From: Clavaria fumosa
Taxonomy: Eukaryota > Basidiomycota > Agaricomycetes > Agaricales > Clavariaceae
Length of the DNA stretch: 64,000 nucleotides
Assembly: GCA_951802425.1 (NCBI GenBank)
Contig: OX637804.1
Span: 1,984,001-2,048,000, forward strand
Direction of reading: 5' to 3'
Part shown: positions 22,262 through 31,195 of the stretch, piece by piece
Position numbering within the stretch: position 1 is the first letter of the stretch
How the letters are laid out: every line of letters starts with the position of its first letter
The notes under the pieces: model-generated
Seen by the model: the letters and a program-made list of their open reading frames with translations, nothing else
The model's database searches: none
Told to the model about the DNA's origin: nothing
Made by a program: the position numbers and the translations under genes

Positions 22262-23285
22262 GACTAGATCCACAGCTAGTAGCTGTAACTAATTCACCAG
22301 ATCTACAGCTAGTAGCTGCAACTAGTCCACTAGGTCCACAGCTACTAGCTGCAACTAGTTCACTACATCTACAGCAACTAGCTGCAACTAATCTACTAGA
22401 CCTACACCTACTAGCTGCAACTAGTTCACTACATCTACAACTAATAGCTGTAACTAGTTCACTACATCTACAGTTAGTAGCTGCAACTAATCCACTAGGC
22501 CCACAGCTACTAGCTGTAACTAGTTCACTACATCTACAGCTAATAGCTGTAACTAGTTCACTAGATCTACAGCTAGTAGCTGCAACTAGTCCACTAGACC
22601 CACAGCTACTAGCTGTAACTAGTTCACTACATCTACAGCTAATAGCTGCAACTAGTCTACTAGACCTACACCTACTAGCTGCAACTAGTTCACTACATCT
22701 ACAACTAATAGCTGTAACTAGTTCACTACATCTACAGCTAGTAGCTGCAACTAGTCCACTAGACCTACACCTGTACTTGCTGCACCTAGTCCACTAGATC
22801 CACAACTGGTAGCTGTAATTAGTCCACTGGACCCACAGCTAGCAGCTGTAACTAGTCCACTAGGTCTACAGCTGGTAGCTTCAACTAGTTCACTAGATCC
22901 ACACCTACTAGCTGCAACTAGTCTACTAGACCTACAGCTAATAGCTGCAACTAGTTCACTACATCCACAACTAATAGCTGTAACTAGTTCACTAGATCTA
23001 CAGCTAGTAGCTGCAACTAGTCCACTAGGCCCACAGCTACTAGCTGTAACTAGTTCACTACATCTACAGCTAATAGCTGCAACTAGTCCACTAGACCTAC
23101 ACCTACTTGCTGCACCTAGTCCACTAGATCCACAACTGGTAGCTGTAACTAGTCCACTGGACCCACAGCTAGCAGCTGTAACTAGTTCACTAGACCCATA
23201 GCCAGTACCTGCAACTAGTCCACCAGGTCCACACCTAGTAGCTGTAACTAGTCCACTAGATCCACAGCTATCAGCTGTATCTAGT
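22262..23285. repeat. 33 bp tandem array, right arm (inverted, about 3 units longer)
   Basis: Inverse of the left-arm array with the same unit. The right arm is 101 bp longer than the left, close to three 33 bp units, so the two arrays have changed copy number independently while the inner unique parts stayed the same. Confidence 0.9.
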
Positions 23286-25797
23286 ATACTAGTCCCCCAT
23301 GTACTACCTTTGACAAGTTAACTAGACAAGTTGACTGACCATAAGGATTCCTTGTTCAGCTGTAGCTGCAAAGAGTACACTATGAATTATACCTAACTGC
23401 TGTGTCTAGTTAATTATTTGAGTCAGTACTACTGGATGATCCGATGGGGGAAACCCCATCTCCTCATGCTACCCACACCGCCACTGCCACCGCTGCCGCC
23501 ATCCCTGGCCTCATGCCAGGGAACTCGTTACTGACAAGTATTGTCGGAATGGCTGGGTTGTCCCAGCCATTGTTGTTGCAAGGGGAGGAGACCCTCCCCT
23601 GGGTCCAAGATCACATGATCCATGCGATCACTCACAGATCCCAGTGCACTCAGTGCATCAGGTTCCATTGTCACATCTTCGAGTTGCTGTTGCACTCGGA
23701 TGAAGTGTTTCAACAAATGCTTAAGGAAGCACAGGAAGGTGCTAGGTGTGAACTCGGGCCGGAGCTCAGGATGATGCAGTGCAAGCTGGACGACTTGCAT
23801 GAGGAGTATGAGAAGGGCAATGCCCTTTGCACCGGGCACCAGCAAAAGCTTGAAAAAGCTTATGATAGTCTGGATAAGGTCAAGGAGGACCTTAGAAGTG
23901 CACAGGAAAAGATTCTCTCCTTGACGGAGAAGTTGGCAAGCACCAACAAAGAGCTTGCTGTGGTTCGCAATGCGGTGAAAGGGAAGGGACCTGAAAGGGA
24001 TCCCTTGGAGCGGGACCCAAAAAGGGCCTGCACTGCTGTCTCGTACGCAGACATAGCGCTGCCTATGGGAGATGTGGAGGAGGGGTTTCCCCTCTTCCAC
24101 CTGCTGGTATTAGCCAGCAGAACCCTGATGCCTCATTGAGGCATAAACGAACATTTGCGGAGATGGTGCTTGCACCTCTGACAAGGGGTTATCCCTTTAA
24201 TGCTCCTTGCCCGGACAGGGCTCCAGATGGCTATCCCTGGCCATTGGGGATGTCTGTCAAACCCAGTGCATGGGTTGTCAAGTTGAAGATGGTTGAGGAG
24301 GTGATAGCCCTCAACCAGCAGGCGCATCATGGAGCACCTGACGGCAGTTATGATATGACTGCCATAATGAAGATGTGATGGGCCATTAAGGAGGCCCAGA
24401 AGAATGCAGCAGCAGGAAAGCTGCCTATGCCAGTTGAGGACTGGCTGTTGAGGAACTGGAGAGTTCCTGCCGGCATCGAAAAATTGGCAGACTGGGTGGC
24501 ACGCCATCTGCAGGGGCAGATGTTGCGAGAGAGCGGAGGGATGGGCAACCCATCCCTGAGGGCAAGACCCTTGGAAGTCACAGGAGGGGGAGCACCCTCC
24601 TATCTGTCATACCAGACATTGCCACTGACAATGGCAAGAGTAGTTGCACCTCCCATTAGGGAGTTTATAGAGACCGGGGAGCCGTTGCTCCCCCAAGAGC
24701 TGTGGCTCTCCTTTGTAGGGGAGAAGGGGGAAATTCCCCCTATGAATCCGAAAGGTGACAGAGGCGCAGTGTCAGACCTGCACTGCTGGGCCACCAATAT
24801 AAGGATGGGCAAGGTGGCCATCCTTGACATTGATAAAGACAGGGACTCACCCCTGTCTTTTGCATGCAAGGTGGCCATCTGGCGCACTGTCTCGGGTCCG
24901 AATGCGGTGCCCATTCCTAGCTATGGCCATAGCCCTCTTTGTGTCAAAGGGGGCATACACACAGGCCATCAAAGGGAGAGTCCTCCCTGTACAATGTTCC
25001 AGGCACTGGAACACAAAAATAACGCCAACCATCACACAGATGATCAAGGCATGTGTAGACTCTGGAATCTCCATTGAGGAAATGGAGCTCTGGGATGAAT
25101 TTGTACTCGCATGGGCACACGAGTACATGTGAAAGGGGAATGCCCCCTTGGATGATGATATCCAGCTAGCACTGGGTGAATGGGAGAAGCCTCCCATACC
25201 TCCCCAGACATATGCACTGCTAGAGTGCATAGGGTGCAGGGTGCATCTGTCCTGTCTTCAGTTGAGCAAGAAGATGGGAGACGAATGGAGGGGCGATGTG
25301 CCCCTGGAAGATGGCAGAAGCACATCCACCATTAGAAACCCCCTAGGGCTACCTATTGGGGGTTTAACAATATCCCAGACAGAGGGTGCAGGGCCCTCTC
25401 AAAACAAAAAAAGAAAGTGGCTAAGTCATCAGCTGCTAAGGCTGCAAAGAGGCCTGTTGTGTCGTCGCCCGACTGGAGTGACTACAAGCAGGGCTCGGAC
25501 TAAGCATCCAAGCTCTTTAAAAATATGCCTACCCTGCAGGATGAGACAGCAGCACTTGGGGCACCCCCCACTGGGGCATGCTGCTTGTGACACACTGTCC
25601 AACTGGGGGCAGGTCGTGCAGACCACCAGGTAGGACCTGTCAGCACTAGGCGAAGGCCCCAGGAGGGGATTGCGCCCGGTGACATGGCGGCAACTCTGTC
25701 CAAGGGGATGCGCCCCTTTTAAGTTATTACAATCCTGCTCATCGTCCCACACTGCCCATGCATCACCTCTGGTTGGGGCCTCTCCGGTGGGGGAGGG

Positions 25798-26021
25798 TGT
25801 AAGGCTATAGGCTTTTTCTGTTCCTATATTACATAAGCTCCATACTATAATAGTCTACTAGCATAGCCGCTTGGCTATGCTTACATCAGCAGCCCCTAGA
25901 GGGCTGCTCGCCTATATATACCATGTGGTGACTGTACACAGAGGGTAGATCCCTCTACATAGAACTACCATACTCAATATATTGTTGAGTCCAGTTCTTT
26001 TGAGGGATAGTAAGTCTTACA
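25798..26021 (+). repeat. 3' LTR of Gypsy copy 2 (224 bp)
   Basis: Begins TGTAAGGCTATAGGCT and ends AAGTCTTACA, matching the 5' LTR at about 96% (eight substitutions, one indel). TATA box CCTATATATACC is kept. Preceded by GGTGGGGGAGGG (25786-25797), a good polypurine tract. Confidence 0.92.
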
Positions 26022-27270
26022 AAGAGCAACAGCCCCTTTTGAAGCTCTGTGCTGTGCACTGGAAGGCAGATCATGTCCTTGGTAATTCTCTCCTTATTTG
26101 AAATGACAAGTTCAAAGATTGTGACTATGATGAAACCAAGGACAATACAACATCGCACAGCACCAATCCATCTGCCCACCCTACCGCCCATCCTCCCACT
26201 TATCCCCCACCCTCCCCCAGTGGTTCGAAGCGACCTACATCGCCTATGCAATCTCCCAAGAACAAAAAGAATAAAACTACTGGTACATACGCTTTTTCAG
26301 TTTCAAGCATTATCTCATTGCGTATTTACATGTAGATCCCCTGAAACGCACCAAGTTCGCCGCCCCAGGCTTCCTAAAACCCAAGAGTAAGATCACCTCT
26401 ATGAGTACCATTCCAGGCCCCAGCAGCACGAATGCGAATACGAGCATTGGCACAACAGCCAGCATCAACACAAGTACTGCCACCATGACTCACATGACTC
26501 ACAGCCTCTCGATCTCATCAAGAAAAGGGAAGGCTTGTGCAGATGGCAACGCAACTACCAACAGCGCCTCAAATCTGGTCACCAACCAGGGCACAACCTA
26601 TGACACTATGACTGATGGCTCCTCAAATCAAACAACTGATAAGAGTAATGTGCAGGCCAGCAGCAGCATCAACACTGGCGATGGCGCAAATGCGTGTAGT
26701 GCTCATATTGTAGCCTCTTGTGCATCCCAAGTTCTTTGCACAATATTTGCCTGCTCACATCAATCACATTTCATGCAGTTGAAAGTCTTAAAGGTATGTA
26801 ATGTACTCTTATTATGTCTAGTTTGACATTACTGAGCTGCACATCTTTAACAGTCTTATTTTCGCAAGAATTTTCGTTGATTCCACTTGCCATCAACCTC
26901 CTTGACACCATGAGCATGAACATCATCCCCGACAGTGCTCAACCTTCTCAAGAAATGATTGCCTTCATTGAACGCATCGAGAACGCTGACCTGAATGACC
27001 CAAGCATCTCTGAAGATGATGGGAATGAGAGCTGGGGCCATGCCCAGTTCACTTCTGGTCATCTCTCCTTGCGTAGCATGCTGACCAGTTGGGACAGCAT
27101 CGGAAACACCACAACTGCCTGTCGATTGATTGCTGCTGCCCTCAAGACCTCAGTCATTGCAAGATATATTTGTGCTCAGAAGGGAATCAAGCCATCATCA
27201 TACTTGAGCAATATGTATTTAGGTATGGTTGTTGAACAGCTTTGGGAGGTGTGGAGAAGTAAAGAAATGG
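26022..27270 (+). pseudogene. Fungal repeat-type ORF, 5' end cut at the LTR, unknown function
   Basis: Immediately after the 3' LTR the sequence is coding-like (EQQPLLKLCAVHWKADHVLG), then TGA 26099-26101 at an expected CGA, then DKFKDCDYDETKDNTTS and a Pro/Ser-rich part. A clean intron (26283-26335, GTACAT...TGTAG) joins TT to DPLKRTKFAAPGFLKPKSK. A low-complexity Ser/Thr/Asn part follows to 26793, then an intron from 26794 (GTATGT) to about 26853-26870, and a C-terminal domain (EMIAFIERIENADLNDPSI, ESWGHAQFTSG, ACRLIAAALKT, YLGMVVEQLWEVW). I believe similar ORFs recur in agaric genomes, but know no function. Confidence 0.55.
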
Positions 27271-27454
27271 TGTGTCATTTCTGTCTCAGGATTTCTTCTA
27301 CTTATTCCAAACATGTAGGTCACAGCTCCTTCATTGTCAGATGTGGCAACTTCGGTGGTGGCCCCACATCAGGAAAAAAAGCTCAAACAATATAGTACTA
27401 TGTAGTCATGGTAGCAGCAGTAGCTCAGTAGCTAGTAACGCGTTATATAGACCC

Positions 27455-27600
27455 AGTAGATCCCATATATTGCTCTGTAGTAATGGTAGTTCCCATATAT
27501 TGCTCTGTAGTAACAGTAGTTCCCATATATTGCTCTGTAGTAATGGTAGTAATGGTAGTTCCTATATATTGCTCTGTAGACTGAGTAGATCCCATACAAT
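27455..27600. repeat. 30 bp tandem repeat
   Basis: Four to five units of about 30 bp around CCCATATATTGCTCTGTAG and TAATGGTAGTT; the last unit has an extra TAATGGTAG. Repeat only, no gene. Confidence 0.85.
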
Positions 27601-27787
27601 GCACCAGAGTATGCAAAGGTGATTCAATAGTTTACTTGTCTCAAATGGTAGCCCAGGTTGATACTACAGTAGACTATGGTAGTGCTATGTGCCGCTTCCT
27701 GCTGCCACCACTGCTCCTTCCTTCCTCTGCACACTAGCCAGCACAAAATCAATGGCCCAGGTCCCCACTGTCAGTCTGTGACTGCAG

Positions 27788-28616
27788 TAGGGGGCCTGGG
27801 CCATTGCTGCTGCTGCTGCCACCGCCGCCGCTGTTGCCGCCGCCGTCGCCGTCGTTGTTGCCGCCGCCATCGCCGTCGCCATCGTTGTTGCCGCCGCCGT
27901 CACCGTCATTGTTGCCGCGGCCGTCACCGTCGTTGTTGCTGCCGCTGCCGTCGCTGTCGCTGCCGCTGCCGCCGTCGTTGTTGCTGCCGCTGCCGTCGAT
28001 GTTGCTGCCGCCGCTGTTGCCGCCGCCACTGCTGTCGCCGCCGCCGCCGCCGCCACTGCTGTTGCCGCCGCCGCCGCCGCTGCTGTTGCCGCCGCTGCCG
28101 CCGCCGCTGCTGTTGCCGCCGCCGCCGCCGCCGCCGCCGTTGCCGTCGCTGCCGCCGCCGCTGTCGTTGTTGCTGCCGCTGCCGTTGATGTTGCTGCTGC
28201 CGCCGCCGCTGCCTTCACTGCCGCCGTTGTTGCCGCCGCCGTCGCCGTCGTTGTTGCTGCCGCCGCTGCTGCCCTCGCTGTTGCCGCCGCCATCGCCACC
28301 GCTGCTGCCCTCGCTGTTGCCGCCCCCGTCGCCGCCGTCGCTGTCACTGCCGCCCCCGTCGCCGCCGCTGCTGTCGCTGCCGCCCCCGTCACCGCCGCTG
28401 TCGCTGCCGCCGCCGCCGCCGTCGCTGCCGCCACCGCCGTCGATGTTGCTGTTGCCGCCCCTGTCGCCGCCGCTGCCGCCCCCGTCGCCGCCGCTGCTGT
28501 CGCTGCCGCCGCCGCCGCCGCTGCTGCTGTCGCTGCCGTTGCCGCCGCCGCCGCTGCTGTCGCTGCCGCCGCCGTCACCGCCCCCGTCGCCGCCGCCGCT
28601 GCCGTCGTCGTAGTTG
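27788..28616. repeat. ~830 bp trinucleotide field (GCC/GTC/GTT/CTG units)
   Basis: An almost unbroken run of triplets, mostly GCC, GCT, GTC and GTT, with units such as GTCGCCGTCGTTGTTGCC. Period 3 is preserved for over 800 bp. All long frames through it are homopolymeric (Ala/Thr on minus; Leu/Pro/Ser or Arg/Cys on plus) and I do not treat them as genes. Confidence 0.9.
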
Positions 28617-29085
28617 CTGGAGGAGAGAGGGAGGGGAAGGGAGGGGGAGGAGAGAGGGAGGAGAGAGGGAGGGAGGAGAGGGAGGAGAGGGAGAGTGAGG
28701 AGAGTGAGAGAGAGGAGACGGAGAAGTGCCGTCGCCCTCCATCGCCCTGTAGATTAAAAAAAATTGAAAAGAATCATGAAAAAAGGGAGAGGGCGCACCT
28801 GGTGGCCCCTCGCTGAGGGTGCCGCCGCTGCCGTGGTTGTCACTGAAGGAGAGGGTGAGGGAGAGGGAGGAGGTGCCGCCGCCGTCGCCGTCATCGCTGG
28901 AGGAGAGAGAGGGTGAGGGTACCGCCGCCGTCGTCGTCATCGCTGGAGGAGGGAGAGGGTGAGGGTGCTGCCGCCGTCGTCGTCATCGTTGGAGGTGAGA
29001 ATGAGGGTGCTGTCGCCGCTATCGTCGTTGCTGGGGATGGGAGAAAGGGAGGAGAGAGGGTGATGGTGGGAGGCAGAGAGAACGA
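28617..29085. repeat. Purine-rich repeats (GGAGA/GAGGG) with triplet islands
   Basis: 28617-28730 is GGAGGAGAGAGGGAGG-type DNA. At 28830-29050 a ~55 bp unit recurs about four times: CCGCCGTCGTCGTCATCGCT then GGAGGAGGGAGAGGGTGAGG. Strong purine/pyrimidine strand asymmetry. No gene supported. Confidence 0.8.
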
Positions 29086-29684
29086 CAAGTTCAACACAGA
29101 GCATGTGACGACTTTCTGGGACGGCAATTCCCACCATGCCACAAGTACAGCCATAAGCTTACCAAATCAGTGACCCACAAATGTTCTGGCCCATTTCTCA
29201 GTCAATTCTCAAGCAATTCTCAAAGATTTTTTTTTTCATAAGACACTACTTGATCTGTAGATTAATGTGGATATGTCAAAAAAATTAATTGATATTTTCT
29301 GTGCTGGTTTACCAAGATAGATGGGTGCCTAGCTTTATCCAAGCTTTGAACACCTTTTTGGAGCAATCTTTTGGAAGAGATCATATTCATCCAAACTATC
29401 ATGATTGATTTGATATGTATAAATATATTACTGTCAAGTTGCCATCCAAGCCCCAAGCTGATGAACAGTTATATCAGATTCATGGAATGCCTGGCCATTC
29501 TAATGGACCATGCAAGCCAGCAACTCCACCATGCTTTGACACTACCTTGATCATTGAGAACAAATCACAGTGGAAAGAGGATGGATTGAAAGGTTAGTCT
29601 AAGGCTATCAATTGTCTACAATTTGATGTCAACTTCAACTAGGTCTTCATGTAGCAAGATTTTTGATCTTCCAAATCATCTCAT

Positions 29685-30083
29685 CAGCAAAACAGCTCAG
29701 CTAAGTTGTCAGTATACTGTCCATTTCATTCAATTGACCTGTCATGCATCATGCACCTCCCCAAATTGGCCAAAAATCACACTGGTCACACATCATTTGA
29801 GGAATTGGTCAATTTGTAAGGTGAAATTCCCTTTTTGGGTGACAGTTACCTAATATATACTGGTGGAGGGGCAGTCAATTATCCCTCATGTCACACTTGA
29901 CTTCTACTTTCAGTCAATTCAAAATTTGACCAGAGGAATGCATCACACCACCTGGTCAATTGAATGAAATGGTACAGTAGAGAGGTATGGACTGGTATGT
30001 AATACCCCAAGACAACTTGGGGTGTTACACACCAGTCCATACCAGTCCATACTTACTGTACATTTAGCCAAGCTGTTTTGCTG
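29685..30083. mobile_element. 399 bp inverted-repeat element (MITE) in the transposase-type ORF
   Basis: Terminal inverted repeats CAGCAAAACAGCT...AGCTGTTTTGCTG, extending imperfectly to about 55 bp, flanked by AT on both sides (29683-29684, 30084-30085). Reading across the flanks with one AT restores an open coding frame (NHL-MRLG), which supports an insertion with a 2 bp duplication. It contains a further strong hairpin at 29984-30043. Confidence 0.65.
29984..30043. repeat. Perfect-loop hairpin (28 bp arms, ACAA loop)
   Basis: GGTATGGACTGGTATGTAAT continues to CCCCAAG, then loop ACAA, then CTTGGGGTGTTACACACC and AGTCCATACC. Two mismatches in 28 bp; weaker pairing extends outward to about 29971 and 30061 (GTACAGTA/TACTGTAC). 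Confidence 0.85.
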
Positions 30084-30353
30084 ATGCGCCTGGGCATAGT
30101 ACCACATCCTTTAGCATATGTTCACTGGTACAGACCACTTACAAGCTTTGATCTAGCAACTGGCATGTATCAGATTATTTTGTCTACTTGACAAAATTCT
30201 GCAAATTTGGCACAGTTGTCTGTTGATTCCTCACTTTGGATCAGCAGATGTACCTATCTCATGGACCAGAAATAATGCTCTTCATTCAGCAGCTCAATTT
30301 TATCTCAACAAGTATACTGATATGCATTCATTTATGGAGTACAAATCTTTGTA

Positions 30354-30890
30354 ACAATTTTAGTCCAAAAGTATCAGACTGGGTCTCACACAACTTAAAT
30401 GTAAGGTCATGACAACAATACTAACATAAGGGGGAAAGAGTACAAAAGAGGAAAAGCAAAGGTATATATACCAAATGCTTCAGCATTCCCATGCTCAGAC
30501 CCTTGGATCATGTGACATGCCCAGGCTCCAGGTCATGTGATCTTACAATTATGTAATCTGACCCCAGCCACAGGTCATGTGACCTTCCAACAACCCTCCT
30601 CCCCCAGTTTCTCCACAACTCCTCTTTGGGATGGCTTATGTAAGCAATCCTAACAAAAAGAGACTACTCTATGTACTTGTCATATACTGCACAATATCAT
30701 GAATTGTTCATTTTGATCCTAATCTATAGCCTGCTGAAACACTCATGAGTTTATTGCTTCAACCTTGCACTGGAATTCACCTCACCTCCACTCAGCCCCT
30801 GATTATATCATAATCATGACAACATCTGTGCTGTCAATTCAATGTAGTACAAAGGCTTACTATCCTACCCAACAGCACTATCACTAGTTG
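30354..30890. other. AT-rich stretch, no gene
   Basis: Contains GGTATATATACC at about 30461-30472 and three copies of a (C/G)TCATGTGA(C/T)-type motif (30508-30590). TCATGACAACA occurs directly repeated at 30407-30417 and 30814-30824. It could be an old solo LTR, but no clean ends or duplication could be found. Confidence 0.4.
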
Positions 30891-31195
30891 CTACTAGGCT
30901 CAACATAGTACATTGGCTCTACTACTATTACTACTATGCACTCATAATATGCTACTAGGCTCAACATAGTACATAGGCTCTACTACCGTAACTACAATGC
31001 ACTCATAATATGCTACTAGGCTCAACATAGTACATAGGCTCTACTACTGTAACTACAATGCACTCATAATATGCTACTAGGCTCAACATAGTACATAGGC
31101 TCTACTAGTGTGACTACAATGCACTCATAATATGCTACTAGGCTCAACATAGTACATAGGCTCTACTACCATTACTACAATGCACTCATAATATG
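30891..31195. repeat. 61 bp tandem repeat, 5 copies
   Basis: Five consecutive 61 bp units beginning CTACTAGGCTCAACATAGTA and ending CACTCATAATATG. Units 2-5 are nearly identical; unit 1 is more diverged. No coding potential. Confidence 0.95.

Larger units (their letters stand above)
19539..23437. mobile_element. 3.9 kb palindromic foldback element
   Basis: Two inverted arms, 19539-21416 and 21459-23437, surround a 42 bp centre. The ends are ATCCAGTAGTACTGACTC and its complement. GATC flanks both sides (19535-19538, 23438-23441); because GATC is its own complement, it may be a 4 bp target duplication or the last bases of the inverted repeats. Each arm has three zones: ~165 bp unique end, ~880-980 bp of 33 bp tandem repeats, and ~810 bp unique inner part that looks identical between arms. 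No transposase is seen. The architecture resembles foldback (FB-type) transposons. Confidence 0.85.
19532..25633 (+). pseudogene. Additional 3' ORF of Gypsy copy 2, split by the palindrome
   Basis: An ATG at 19532, 126 bp after the chromodomain stop, is followed by GATC and then by the palindromic element. Directly after the element the frame continues from 23442. It encodes a Pro/Thr/Ala-rich start, a coiled coil (about 23760-23985, with QQKLEKAYDSLDKVKEDLRS), KGPERDPLERDPKRA, and a longer C-terminal part. Two frameshifts (near 24,137 and 24,900) and two TGA codons at expected CGA sites (24376-24378 and 25130-25132) break it. Intact length would be about 730 codons. Position after pol recalls accessory or env-like genes, but I see no signal peptide or membrane span. 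Function unknown. Confidence 0.6.
11904..26021 (+). mobile_element. Second Ty3/Gypsy element with both LTRs, twice invaded
   Basis: Bounded by LTRs starting TGTAAGGCTATAGGC and ending AAGTCTTACA at both ends. Total span is 14.1 kb; subtracting the nested solo LTR and the palindrome leaves about 8.7 kb. The order is gag, CCHC knuckle, protease, RT, RNase H, integrase, chromodomain and then an additional ~2.2 kb reading frame before the 3' LTR. Frames are broken by TGA codons at expected CGA sites and by a few frameshifts. The 5 bp outside the LTRs do not match (ATAAC left, AAGAG right), so no target duplication is visible. Confidence 0.9.
29310..30353 (+). pseudogene. C-terminal remnant of a large transposase-type ORF
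   Basis: Plus-strand coding traces run DRWVPSFIQALNTFLEQSF, then TGA 29406-29408 (expected CGA), KYITVKLPSKPQADEQLYQ, a Cys-poor segment to WKEDGLKG, and an intron-like gap (from GTTAGT at 29594 to about 29641). Coding resumes with LHVAR...DLPNHLM and, beyond a 399 bp insertion, RLGIVPHPLAYVHWYRPLTS and AAQFYLNKYTDMHSF to TAA at about 30353. The layout resembles the C-terminal part of large agaric DNA-transposon proteins (Plavaka or KDZ type), from memory of those families; the family is not certain. Confidence 0.5.

Noticed and set aside
23442..25640. Envelope gene
   Set aside because: Position fits, but no signal peptide, membrane span or cysteine pattern is visible; called only an additional ORF.
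11876..26030. AAGAG as target duplication of Gypsy copy 2
   Set aside because: AAGAG follows the 3' LTR directly, but on the left it lies about 20 bp away from the 5' LTR, so it is not a duplication.
27676..28613. Long ORFs of poly-Ala/Thr, Leu/Pro or Arg/Cys
   Set aside because: They follow automatically from a trinucleotide repeat that lacks stops on several frames.
30407..30824. Solo LTR suggested by direct repeats TCATGACAACA
   Set aside because: No TG...CA ends with a matching target duplication could be placed.
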